Below are positions 17,538 through 26,272 of a DNA stretch of 64,000 bases, in pieces (positions within the stretch are counted from its first letter, which is position 1; each line of letters opens with the position of its first letter). Under the pieces are notes generated by a model. That model was not told the origin of the DNA. It saw only the letters and a list, made by a program, of their open reading frames with translations, and searched no databases. The DNA comes from Pseudooceanicola spongiae (GTDB lineage Bacteria; Pseudomonadota; Alphaproteobacteria; Rhodobacterales; Rhodobacteraceae). A program made the translations under genes and the position numbers. Where the stretch lies: the NCBI RefSeq assembly GCF_014899185.1, contig NZ_CP045201.1, positions 1,534,501 through 1,598,500 on the forward strand. Reading direction: 5' to 3'.

Positions 17538-18701
17538 TCAGGCCACCGGCATCCGCTGCTCGACGATCCCCGCCCACCACGAACAGCCCGCCGGAATAAC
17601 CTCGTCGTTGAAGTTGTATTCCGCGTTATGCACATCGGCACTGTCGCCATTGCCGACCAGAATATAGGCACCGGGGCGTTCTTCCAGCATATAGGCGAAA
17701 TCCTCGCCCCCCATGGTGATCTCCGCCGCCGCGCAATCACCCGCCACGCCGCGCGCAACCTCAGCCGCGAACTCGGTCTGCTCCTCGCTGTTCACCATCG
17801 CCGGATAGCCCGGCATCCAGCTGATCTCGGCACTCGCGCCAAAGGCCTGCGCCGTCGAGGTGGTGATCGCTTTCATCCGCTCCTCCCCCAGCTTGCGCCC
17901 CGCATCGCTCATCGTGCGGATGGTGCCGCGCAGGGTGACATGGCCGGGAATGACGTTGAACGCTGTCGAGGAACTCTCGAACGAGGTGACCGAGACGACA
18001 ATCCGCTCGACCGGATCGGCATTGCGGCTGACGATGCTCTGCAAGGCCGACACGATCTGCGAGGCGACGACGATCGGGTCGATGGTCTGCATAGGCTTGG
18101 CGGCATGACCGCCGCGGCCCTTCACCTTGACCTCGAACTGATCGGTCGCGGCGAAAAACGCGCCGGGCCGGATGCCGAAACTGCCTAGCGGCATGCCGGG
18201 CCAGTTGTGCATGCCATAGACTTCCTGAATGCCGAACCGCTCCATCATGCCATCCGCGCACATCTCGCGACCACCACCGCCGCCCTCCTCGGCGGGTTGA
18301 AAGATCACCACGGCAGTGCCATCGAAATTGCGCGTCTCGGCAAGGTATTGCGCAGCGCCGAGCAGCATCGCGGTGTGCCCGTCGTGACCGCAGGCATGCA
18401 TCGCGCCGGGGGTCTTGCTGGCATACTCGAGCCCGGTCGCCTCCAGAATGGGCAGAGCGTCCATATCCGCGCGCAACCCGATGACCTTGCCCGCGCTGTC
18501 CGTGCGCCCGCGGATCACGCCCACCACGCCGGTGCGCCCGATGCCGGTGACAACCTCGTCACAGCCAAACGCCCGCAGCTTTTCGGCCACCAGAGCCGAG
18601 GTCCGGTGGGTCTCGAACAGGATCTCGGGGTTCTCGTGCAGATCCCGGCGCCATTTGGTGATTTCACCCTGCAGTTCGGCAAAGCGGTTCTTGATCGGCA
18701 T
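17538..18701 (-). CDS. M20 family amidohydrolase (hippurate hydrolase-like), paralogue A
   Basis: A 387-residue zinc/manganese M20D-type amidohydrolase that cleaves N-acyl amino acids. Metal-site elements: MHACGHDGHTAML (Cys/His), FQPAEEGGGG (Glu), YGMHNWPG (His), GGEDFAYML, and SADVHNAEYNFND near the C-terminus (His). The dimerisation domain is the segment around KGRGGHAAKP. It is about as similar to the next gene as tandem paralogues are. The ATG at 18701 follows AAGGAGC. It is last of the minus-strand group dppD-dppF-argE-M20-M20, which links it to uptake of a peptide-like substrate. Confidence 0.88.
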   Translation of the reverse strand: MPIKNRFAELQGEITKWRRDLHENPEILFETHRTSALVAEKLRAFGCDEVVTGIGRTGVVGVIRGRTDSAGKVIGLRADMDALPILEATGLEYASKTPGAMHACGHDGHTAMLLGAAQYLAETRNFDGTAVVIFQPAEEGGGGGREMCADGMMERFGIQEVYGMHNWPGMPLGSFGIRPGAFFAATDQFEVKVKGRGGHAAKPMQTIDPIVVASQIVSALQSIVSRNADPVERIVVSVTSFESSSTAFNVIPGHVTLRGTIRTMSDAGRKLGEERMKAITTSTAQAFGASAEISWMPGYPAMVNSEEQTEFAAEVARGVAGDCAAAEITMGGEDFAYMLEERPGAYILVGNGDSADVHNAEYNFNDEVIPAGCSWWAGIVEQRMPVA

Positions 18702-18737
18702 GTCGTGCTCCTTGAAAAATGTGTCGTCCCGCGCCGT

Positions 18738-19898
18738 TCAGGCGGTCAGCGGCAACCGGCTCTCGGCCATTTCGGCCAGCCAGCTGCAGCCATAGGGGAT
18801 GACCGCGTCGTTGAAGTCGTATTGGGGGTGATGCAGACCGGCACTGTCGCCATTGCCGACCAGAACATAGGCACCGGGGCGCATTTTCAGCATCTCGGCA
18901 AAGTCATCGGCACCCATCACCGGCGCCAGATCACTGTCGGCGACAGAGACGCGCGCCGCAGCCGCCAGCGCATGATCGACCGCCCCGGCGTCATTCACCA
19001 GCACCGGCGGGCCGGACAGAAAGGTCACTTCGGCCGCAGCACCAAAGGCCTCGGCAGTCGCTTGCGTCACGGCCTCGATCCGGCGACGCAGCGTCTCCTG
19101 CACCCCCATGTCCATGGCGCGAAAGGTGCCCTTCATCGCCACGGTGCCGGGGATGACGTTGTAGGTGTCCGTCTCGGTGCGAAAGCCACAGACCGAGATC
19201 ACGACCGGATCGGTGGCACCGACATTGCGCGCCACAATGCTTTGCAGCGAGGTCAGGATATGCGCCGCGACCAGCGTGGTATCGACGCTTTTATGGGGCA
19301 TCGCCGCGTGTCCGCCCTTGCCGATGACGCGGATATCGAACCGCTCGGGCGCGGCGAACTGCGCGCCCTTGCGCATGCTGAAATGGCCGAGCGCAATCCC
19401 CGGCCAGTTGTGCATGCCGTAAACTTCCTCAATGGCGAAGCGCTGCAACAGCCCATCGGCCAGCATCGCCGCCGCACCACCGCCGCCTTCTTCTGCGGGT
19501 TGAAAGATCACCGCGACCCGGCCCGCGAAACGGCGCGTCTCGCTGAGGTATTTTGCCGCCCCCAGCAGCATCGCCGTATGCCCGTCATGGCCACAGGCGT
19601 GCATCTTGCCGGGGAGGGTCGAGGCATGCGCCAGCCCCGTTGCCTCAAGAATAGGCAGCGCATCCATATCGGCGCGAAATCCGATGGTCCTGCCGGGGGC
19701 CGTGCCGTTGATCACACCGACCACGCCGGTGCCGCCAAGGCCCGTCACCACCTCGTCACAGCCGAACCCGTGCAGCTTTTCAGCGACGAAAGCGGCGGTG
19801 CGATGCTCCTCGAAGCGCAGCTCGGGGTGGGCATGCAGATCCCGCCGCCAGCCCGCGACCTCGCCCTGCATCTCGGCAATGCGGTTGCGTACGGGCAT
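18738..19898 (-). CDS. M20 family amidohydrolase (hippurate hydrolase-like), paralogue B
   Basis: 386 residues, same architecture as the downstream paralogue: MHACGHDGHTAMLLGAAKYL, FQPAEEGGGGAAAML, YGMHNWPGIALGHF, GKGGHAAMPHKS, and SAGLHHPQYDFND. One difference is visible: the usual GxEDFA near the C-terminus reads GADDFA (Glu to Asp), while all presumed metal ligands are present. The two paralogues are 36 bp apart and the upstream argE-like gene is 3 bp away, so all three are one operon. The enzymes probably split different N-acyl or dipeptide substrates. Confidence 0.88.
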   Translation of the reverse strand: MPVRNRIAEMQGEVAGWRRDLHAHPELRFEEHRTAAFVAEKLHGFGCDEVVTGLGGTGVVGVINGTAPGRTIGFRADMDALPILEATGLAHASTLPGKMHACGHDGHTAMLLGAAKYLSETRRFAGRVAVIFQPAEEGGGGAAAMLADGLLQRFAIEEVYGMHNWPGIALGHFSMRKGAQFAAPERFDIRVIGKGGHAAMPHKSVDTTLVAAHILTSLQSIVARNVGATDPVVISVCGFRTETDTYNVIPGTVAMKGTFRAMDMGVQETLRRRIEAVTQATAEAFGAAAEVTFLSGPPVLVNDAGAVDHALAAAARVSVADSDLAPVMGADDFAEMLKMRPGAYVLVGNGDSAGLHHPQYDFNDAVIPYGCSWLAEMAESRLPLTA

Positions 19899-19901
19899 GG
19901 C

Positions 19902-21068
19902 TCAACGCTCAGACAGCAGGTCGAGCAGCTGGCGCATGAAGTCATGCCCGGCCTCGAACTGCGCCACGGTGATATATTCGTCGGGCTGGTGGGCCTGCGC
20001 GATATCGCCCGGGCCACAGACCACGGCCGAATACCCGTGATTCTGGAAATGCCCCGCCTCGGTGCCATAGCTGACCACATGGGTGCCATTGTCGCCGGTC
20101 AGCCGCCGCGCCAGCTCCTCGGCTGCGCCGTTGATCTCGGGGGCAAGACCGGGGGCGATATACTTGGGCCGCAGCTCGATCGAGGTCTCGGGGCGGATCT
20201 GCTGCATCTCGGCCTCGACGCGGGCGGCTTCGGCGCGATAAGCTTCCTCGTACATCGACGGATCTTCGCCGGGCACACAGCGGAACGACATGACAAACTC
20301 GCAGCGCTTGGCGGTGATGTTATGGGCCGTGCCGCCGCCGATCATACCGACATGCGCATTCGTCCAGGGCGGGTTGAACAGCGCATCACTGCCCTGCGGC
20401 GTCTTCGCCATATTGGCGGCATTGACGCCATTGGCCCAGGCGATCAGCTTTGCCCCCTCCATGATCGCCGAAACACCCGTATGCGCCAGCGAGGAGTGGA
20501 CCTCGAAACCGTGCACGATGGTGTCAAAGGCGATGCTGGCCTTATGGCCGGTGACCGTCTGCATCATCGTGGGCTCGCCGATGATCGCGACGTTTCCCTT
20601 GGGCAGCGCGTTCCCGATATCGCGGAGCAGAGGGTCCGCGCCGATCACGCCGACCTCCTCGTCATAGGTCAGGGCGATCTGCAGCGGTCGGGTCAGATCG
20701 CGCCCCGCCGCCTCGGCCAGCGCCCAGACGGCGAGCGCATCGAAGGACTTCATGTCGACGCAGCCGCGACCATAGTATTTGCCGTCGCGTTCGCTGACCG
20801 TAAAGGGATCGCTGGACCAGTCCTGCCCGTCGATAGGCACCACGTCGGTATGGCCCGAGAGCACCACCGCCCCCTCGACCATCGGCCCGGCATGGGCCAT
20901 CAGACCGGCCTTCGGTTCGCTCGGATGCAGGTGGCGGACGCAGGTGACGCCGTGTTCTTCCAGATAGTCCTGCACCCAGTCGATCAGGGGCAGGTTGCTA
21001 TCCCGGCTGACGGTGGGAAACCCGACAAGGGTTTGCATGATCTGGAAGGGGCTGAGGCGGGAGCTCAT
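19902..21068 (-). CDS. argE: Acetylornithine deacetylase-type M20 peptidase
   Basis: A 388-residue M20A metallohydrolase. Visible: SGHTDVVP (His and Asp), GRGCVDMKSFDALAVWAL (bridging Asp), TYDEEVGVIGA (general base and metal Glu), IGEPTMM, and AHQPDEYI (C-terminal His). It fits acetylornithine deacetylase, but it sits with two other M20 enzymes and a peptide transporter, not with arginine genes. A role in deacylating imported N-acyl amino acids is at least as likely. The ATG at 21068 is chosen from the family N-terminus. Confidence 0.82.
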   Translation of the reverse strand: MSSRLSPFQIMQTLVGFPTVSRDSNLPLIDWVQDYLEEHGVTCVRHLHPSEPKAGLMAHAGPMVEGAVVLSGHTDVVPIDGQDWSSDPFTVSERDGKYYGRGCVDMKSFDALAVWALAEAAGRDLTRPLQIALTYDEEVGVIGADPLLRDIGNALPKGNVAIIGEPTMMQTVTGHKASIAFDTIVHGFEVHSSLAHTGVSAIMEGAKLIAWANGVNAANMAKTPQGSDALFNPPWTNAHVGMIGGGTAHNITAKRCEFVMSFRCVPGEDPSMYEEAYRAEAARVEAEMQQIRPETSIELRPKYIAPGLAPEINGAAEELARRLTGDNGTHVVSYGTEAGHFQNHGYSAVVCGPGDIAQAHQPDEYITVAQFEAGHDFMRQLLDLLSER

Positions 21069-21246
21069 GGTAGGTCTTCTTTCGGTTGGCCGTTTGCACG
21101 GGGTATTTCAGGCGGCCCGGGGCGCCGCAAAGGCAGATCGCATCACCTTAGCGCGACGGCGCGCAGGGGGGAACGGCGGACACGCGTGAAGACGGCGCCT
21201 GACCGGACCGGGGACGCGAGGCCTGTGCACCGCGCCCCTCGCCCGC

Positions 21247-22227
21247 TCAGTAACCACTGTCGGTCAGCAGCAGATAATGGTCCTCGCCCACCTTCTGATA
21301 GACCGACGGCTCAGGCTGATAGTCCAGATCGTGGATCGGCGAGGGGATCGGCTTGAAGTTCAGCTCATGCTCGCTCTTGCGGCGGGTCGGATCGGCAATT
21401 GGCACCGCCTGCATCAGCGCGCGGGTATAGGGGTGGCGCGGATTCTCGAAGATCGCGCGACGGCTGCCGATCTCGACGATTCTCCCGAGGTACATCACGC
21501 CGACGCGGTGGCTGACACGCTCCACCACGGCCATGTCATGGCTGATGAACAGGAACGACAGGCCCAGCTCGGCCTGCAGCTCCATCATCAGGTTCAGCAC
21601 CTGCGCCTGCACCGAGACATCCAGCGCCGAGACCGATTCATCCGACACGATCAGCTTGGGGTTCAGCGCCAGAGCCCGCGCGATGGCGACCCGCTGACGT
21701 TGCCCGCCCGACAGCTCATGCGGATAGCGGCGCATGAAGCTGCGCGGCAGCTCGACCCGGTCGAACAGCATTTCGATGCGCTCCTGCATCGCGCGGCCCT
21801 TCAGCGTGCCATAGTTGCGCATCGGCTCGGCCACCTGATCAGACAGCTGCATCTGCGGGTTCAGACTGGCGAAGGGATCCTGAAAGATCATCTGCATGTC
21901 GAGGCGAGCCTTGCGCAGATCCGGCGGGCTCAGCGCCATGATGTCCTTGCCGCCCAGTTCGACCTGCCCCGACAGCGGCTCGATCAGCCGCAGAAGCGAG
22001 CGGCCCGCCGTGGATTTGCCACAGCCCGACTCACCCACAAGGCTCAGCGTCTGGCCCTTGTTGATGTCGAAGGAGATATCCTCGACCGCGTGCACATTCG
22101 CCACCGTACGGCGCAGCACACCGCCCTTGACGGGAAAGCGCGTGGTCAGATTGCGCACGCTCAGCAGCACCTTGTCACTGCCGGGAATCGGAGCAATCTT
22201 TTGCCCCTCGACACCGAACAGCTTCAT
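21247..22227 (-). CDS. dppF: Peptide/oligopeptide ABC transporter ATP-binding protein (DppF-type)
   Basis: A 326-residue ABC ATPase: Walker A GESGCGKST, Q-loop MIFQDPFASLNP, signature LSGGQRQRVAIARAL, Walker B LIVSDES followed by SALD, H-loop FISHDMAV, and the oligopeptide-type C-terminal extension (ENPRHPYTRALMQAVP). The start overlaps the stop of the frameshifted partner ATPase by four bases. It probably powers the plus-strand permeases about 3 kb away. If the partner is truly broken, this subunit would have to act as a homodimer or with an ATPase from elsewhere. Confidence 0.9.
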   Translation of the reverse strand: MKLFGVEGQKIAPIPGSDKVLLSVRNLTTRFPVKGGVLRRTVANVHAVEDISFDINKGQTLSLVGESGCGKSTAGRSLLRLIEPLSGQVELGGKDIMALSPPDLRKARLDMQMIFQDPFASLNPQMQLSDQVAEPMRNYGTLKGRAMQERIEMLFDRVELPRSFMRRYPHELSGGQRQRVAIARALALNPKLIVSDESVSALDVSVQAQVLNLMMELQAELGLSFLFISHDMAVVERVSHRVGVMYLGRIVEIGSRRAIFENPRHPYTRALMQAVPIADPTRRKSEHELNFKPIPSPIHDLDYQPEPSVYQKVGEDHYLLLTDSGY

Positions 22228-23103
22228 CGGTTCGGGAAATCCTTGCCCGTCATGTCGCCGAGCTTGGGCACCGCCGCCAGCAGCGCCTTGGTATAATCAT
22301 GCTTGGGCGCGTGGAAAATCTGCTCGACCGGGCCCTCCTCGACCTTGTTGCCGCGGAACATCACGACGACCCGGTCGGCCATCTGCGCCACCACGGCCAT
22401 GTCGTGGGTGATGAACATCACCGCCGTCCCGGTCTCGCGCTTGAGACGGTCCATCAGCGCCAGAATTTCGGCCTGGATGGTAACGTCGAGCGCGGTCGTC
22501 GGCTCATCCGCGATCAGCAGGCGCGGCTCGCAGGCCAGGGCCATGGCGATGACGACCCGCTGACGCATGCCACCCGACAGCTCATGCGGGTATTGCTTGA
22601 TGCGGCGCTCAGGCTCGGGGATGCGGACCTCGCGCAGCAGCTCGATGGCGCGGCGCGTCGCCGCCGCCCGGTTCATTCCCTTGTGCAGAATCAACCCCTC
22701 GGACAGCTGCCGTCCGATGGTGAAGACCGGGTTCAGCGCCGTCATCGGCTCCTGAAAGATCATGCCGATCTCATTGCCCCGGATGGTGCGCATCAATCCC
22801 TGATCCGCCTGCGCCAGATCAATCTCTCCGCCGCCCTTGCGATCAAAAATGAGGCGCCCGCCAGAAATTTCTCCGCCCGTACTCCACCAGCCGCATCAGC
22901 GACAGCGACGAGACCGACTTGCCCGACCCGGATTCGCCGACCACGCAGACCGTCTCTCCGGGGTTGATGGTGAACGAGATGTCCTGCACACCAACGACGG
23001 GTCCATCCTTTGTCTGGAAAGACACCCGCAGGTTCTCAATACGGGCAATCGGCCCGGTTTCGGGCTGCACGGATGGGCTCGGGGGGGGCGACGTGTCCAG
23101 CAT
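22224..23103 (-). pseudogene. dppD: Peptide ABC transporter ATP-binding protein (DppD-type), frameshifted
   Basis: Two frames together make one complete DppD. The first (from ATG 23103) has RIENLRVSFQTKDGPVVGV, Walker A GESGSGKSVSS, and ends SLSLMRLVEYG before running out of frame to a stop at 22843. The second frame picks up at once with GGEISGGRLIFDRKGGGEID, then [40 protein letters not shown] and the C-terminal [11 protein letters not shown]. The shift is at the CCC run 22876-22878 (GGG on minus): one G fewer restores VEYGGEISGG. Total length 880 bp is one over a multiple of three. Either a recent mutation or a sequencing error. Confidence 0.8.
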
Positions 23104-23377
23104 GTACCAACCTGAAAGAGTGAATGATGCCAGACGCTACAGAGGCTTTTGCCGAAATGTCAAACGCCTGCCCCCACATCTCCCCCTCGCTGCATGCGTG
23201 ACGAAAGGGGAAGGCTTGCAATTTGCGCGAATCCGCTTTTCGATGAAGCCACCCGCAGGGGACCGGCCCGACAATGGCAGGGTGCACGGCAGTTTCGCGC
23301 ACCCGACCTACCGGCGCTCAGGTCGTCAGCGACAACAACCGGCCACGAAAGGTCGGATATCCAACTGGGAGAAACGC

Positions 23378-25084
23378 ATGAAACTGAAAACCGTTTTGCT
23401 TGGGGCAGCGGCTGCTTTTGCCATGGCTCCGGCGGCGATGGCGGAACGTGGCGCCGATGGCCACGTCAACGTCATCTATTGGCAAGCCCCCTCGATTCTG
23501 AACCCCTACCTCTCCGGCGGCACCAAGGACATCGAGAGCTCCTCGATCATTCTCGAACCGCTCGGCCGCTATGACCCCGATGGCAACCTCGTGCCCTTCC
23601 TGGCCACAGAAATCCCCACCGTCGAAAATGGCGGCGTGTCCGAGGATCTGACCTCGATCACCTGGAAGATCAAACCCGATCTACTGTGGTCCGATGGCAC
23701 CGCCTTCACCGCTGACGACGTTGTTTTCACCGCCGCCTATTGCATGGACCCCGAGGGCGGCTGCGCCCAGCTCTCCAAGTTCAACGGCATCAAGACGGTT
23801 GAGGCAGTCGATCCCCTGACCGTCAAGATCACCTTCGAGACCCCCCAGCCCAACCCCTACGGCGCCTTCATGGGCGGCCAGTCCCCGATCCTGCAAAAGG
23901 CACAGTTTGAAAACTGCACCGGCGGTCGCGCGGCAGAGTGCACCGAGGCGAACTTCAATCCCATCGGCACCGGCCCCTTCGTGGTCGACGAATTCAAACC
24001 GAACGACGTGATCTCGCTCTCGGCCAACCCGAACTACCGCGATCCGGCCAAACCGGCCTTCGCCACCATGACCTTCAAGGGCGGCGGCGATGCGACCGCA
24101 GCGGGCCGCGCCGTGCTGGAAACCGGCGAATTCGATTATGCCTGGAACCTGCAACTGGCGCCCGAAGTGCTGGAACAGATGGCCAAGGGCGGCAAGGGCG
24201 AAACCGTCACCGCCTATGGCACGCTGGTCGAGCGGATCGAGATGAACCTCACCGATCCCTCGCCTGATCTGGCCCCCGACATCCGCGCCACCGTCGCCGC
24301 GCCGCACCCGATCCTGTCGGATCTGAACGTGCGCAAGGCCCTGTCGATGGCCATCGACCGCGAGATCCTCGTCGAAATCGGCTATGGCTCAGCCGGCCGC
24401 GCAACCTGCAACCTGGTGCCCGCACCGGAAATGTACGCCTCGCCCAACCAGGACTGCATCCCGCAGGACATCGAGGGCGCCAAGGCCCTGCTCGACGAAG
24501 CCGGCTGGACCGACAGCGACGGCGACGGCATCCGCGACAAGGACGGCAAGAAATTCCACCTGCTGTTCCAATCCTCGACCAACGCCGTGCGCCAGAACTT
24601 CCAGGACGCGATCAAGGCCTGGTGGGGCGAGATCGGTGTTGAAACCGAGCTGCGCAACGTCTCCGGTTCGGTCTTCTTTGGTGGCGATGCGGGGTCTCCC
24701 GACACCTTCCAGAAGTTCTATGCCGATGTCGAAATGTACGCCAACAACTTCGACGGCACCGATCCGCAGGCCTATCTGGCCCAGTATCGTTGCGGCAACG
24801 AACCCAAGCCCTCCTCGCAGTGGCAGGGTGAGAACATCAACCGCTTCTGCGATCCCGCCTATGACGCCCTGCTCGACGAGCTGGCCAAGACAGGCGAGCT
24901 TGAGAAGCGCGGCGAGATCGCCAAGAGGCTGAACGAGATGCTGACCAAAGACACCTACACCATCGTGCCGCTGGTCGACCGTGGCCGCGTTTCGGGCCAT
25001 TCCAACACCCTCGGCGGTGTGGCGCTGAACACCTGGGACAGCGAACTCTGGAACGTCGCCGACTGGTACCGGATCAAGGAGTGA
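23378..25084 (+). CDS. Peptide ABC transporter substrate-binding protein (family 5)
   Basis: 568 residues. A signal peptide (MKLKTVLLGAAAAFAMAPAAMA) is followed by a DppA/OppA-type periplasmic binding fold: LEPLGRYDPDGNLVPFLA, WSDGTAFTADDVVFTAAY, GTGPFVVDEFKPND, LNVRKALSMAIDRE. An EF-hand-like DSDGDGIRDKDGKK lies in the middle and could bind calcium. Several Cys pairs (CMDPEGGC, CTGGRAAEC) suggest disulfides. It delivers a peptide or similar ligand to the two permeases. The ATG at 23378 has GGGAG upstream. It heads the plus-strand arm of the divergent island. Confidence 0.9.
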   Translation: MKLKTVLLGAAAAFAMAPAAMAERGADGHVNVIYWQAPSILNPYLSGGTKDIESSSIILEPLGRYDPDGNLVPFLATEIPTVENGGVSEDLTSITWKIKPDLLWSDGTAFTADDVVFTAAYCMDPEGGCAQLSKFNGIKTVEAVDPLTVKITFETPQPNPYGAFMGGQSPILQKAQFENCTGGRAAECTEANFNPIGTGPFVVDEFKPNDVISLSANPNYRDPAKPAFATMTFKGGGDATAAGRAVLETGEFDYAWNLQLAPEVLEQMAKGGKGETVTAYGTLVERIEMNLTDPSPDLAPDIRATVAAPHPILSDLNVRKALSMAIDREILVEIGYGSAGRATCNLVPAPEMYASPNQDCIPQDIEGAKALLDEAGWTDSDGDGIRDKDGKKFHLLFQSSTNAVRQNFQDAIKAWWGEIGVETELRNVSGSVFFGGDAGSPDTFQKFYADVEMYANNFDGTDPQAYLAQYRCGNEPKPSSQWQGENINRFCDPAYDALLDELAKTGELEKRGEIAKRLNEMLTKDTYTIVPLVDRGRVSGHSNTLGGVALNTWDSELWNVADWYRIKE

Positions 25085-25092
25085 TCCCCCCT

Positions 25093-25162
25093 CGGGGCTG
25101 GGCCTTGCGCCCGGCCCCGGAATTTGCGTACCGGTGCCGGGCGGCCCTCTGCCCGGTACCGG
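25093..25162 (+). promoter_or_regulatory. Tandem intercistronic hairpins between binding-protein and permease genes
   Basis: Two stems lie in the 165-bp gap. The first is CGGGGCTGGGC / GCCCGGCCCCG (25093-25119, one G-U pair, loop CTTGC). The second is CCGGTGCCGGGC / GCCCGGTACCGG (25131-25162, one G-U pair, loop GGCCCTCT). No T-tract follows. Hairpins here commonly protect the binding-protein mRNA and lower expression of the downstream permeases. The decamer TACCGGTGCC also recurs just beyond, at 25171. Confidence 0.6.
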
Positions 25163-25249
25163 ATGTTACGTACCGGTGCCCTGTCGCGTCTGGCCCCCGT
25201 TTTGATCGGGGCCGCGCGGCAGTCCACTCCTGACCTTCCGGGACTCCCC

Positions 25250-26272
25250 ATGCTGAATTTCACCATCCGACGGCTGATCATAGCCGTCCCCACCCTGCTT
25301 TTCATTGCCGTGGTCATCTTCGGGCTGCTGCAGCTCGCCCCCGGCGATCCGATGGCACAGGTGCCCCTGACCGTGCCCCCCGAAGTCAAGGAACGCATGC
25401 GCGAGGCCCTCGGCCTTGGCCAGCCGATCCACATCCAGTTCTGGAAATGGCTCGTGCAGTTCTTCTGGGTCGAACCTCAGGTGCTGATCGACCATATCTT
25501 CGGCAGCCACTTTGCCGATGGCAAGCTGCGCGTGCTCTCCTGGCAGACCCGCTCTCCGGTGATGGACATCGTGGTGCAGCGGATGCCCCAGACCCTCTGG
25601 GTTGTCGGGATGAGCTATATCGTCGGCATCCTGATCGCCCTGCCCATCGGCATCTATTCCGCCTACCGGCAGTATTCGATCTTTGACCAGCTCGGCACCT
25701 TCATCGCGATGATCGGCTTTTCGGTGCCGACCTTCTTTACCGGCGTGCTGCTGATCGTGATCTTTTCGGTGAACATGGACCACGGCAGTTTCTGGTGGTT
25801 CCCCTCGATCTACGACACCACGCTGAAGGTCACCGACTGGGCCAGTTTCGGCCAGCAGATCCGCCAGATGGCGATGCCCGTGACCGTGCTCGCGCTCTAT
25901 AACGCGGCGCAGATCTCGCGGTTCATGCGGGCCTCGATGCTCGACAACCTCAACCAGGACTACGTGCGCACGGCGCGCGCCAAGGGCGTGGGCGAACGTG
26001 CCGTTGTCATGGTGCATGTGCTGCGCAACTCGCTGATCCCGGTGGTCACGGTCATCGCGCTCGGCGTGCCGCAGGTCTTTGGCGGCGCCATCATCACCGA
26101 ACAGGTCTTCAAGGTGAACGGTCTCGGCCAGCTGCTGATCGGCGCGATCGAGGCGAACGATCTGCCAATGGTGCAGACGCTGACCTTCATCTTCGCGGTC
26201 CTGATCGTGCTCTTCAACCTGATTGCCGACGTCCTCTACGGCATCCTCGACCCACGGATCCGCTATGACTGA
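25250..26272 (+). CDS. dppB: Peptide ABC transporter permease (DppB-type)
   Basis: A 340-residue inner-membrane permease with about six membrane segments, starting with IRRLIIAVPTLLFIAVVIFGLLQ and APGDPMAQ, the classical DppB N-terminus. The cytoplasmic EAA loop is seen as DYVRTARAKGVGERAVVMVHVLRN. A long insertion (FWKWLVQFFWVEPQVLIDHIF) lies in the first periplasmic region, common in this subgroup. The ATG at 25250 gives the family N-terminus. The stop overlaps the DppC start by eight bases. Confidence 0.9.
   Translation: MLNFTIRRLIIAVPTLLFIAVVIFGLLQLAPGDPMAQVPLTVPPEVKERMREALGLGQPIHIQFWKWLVQFFWVEPQVLIDHIFGSHFADGKLRVLSWQTRSPVMDIVVQRMPQTLWVVGMSYIVGILIALPIGIYSAYRQYSIFDQLGTFIAMIGFSVPTFFTGVLLIVIFSVNMDHGSFWWFPSIYDTTLKVTDWASFGQQIRQMAMPVTVLALYNAAQISRFMRASMLDNLNQDYVRTARAKGVGERAVVMVHVLRNSLIPVVTVIALGVPQVFGGAIITEQVFKVNGLGQLLIGAIEANDLPMVQTLTFIFAVLIVLFNLIADVLYGILDPRIRYD

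Noticed and set aside
14993-17758. 921-residue open frame on minus
   Set aside because: It lies antisense to waaA and the lpcC-like gene, reads as Gly/Arg/Ala/Asp-rich low-complexity protein with no motif, and is the usual opposite-strand shadow in GC-rich DNA.
18207-21356. 1049-residue open frame on plus
   Set aside because: Antisense to three clear M20 genes; His/Arg/Asp-rich composition and no domain.
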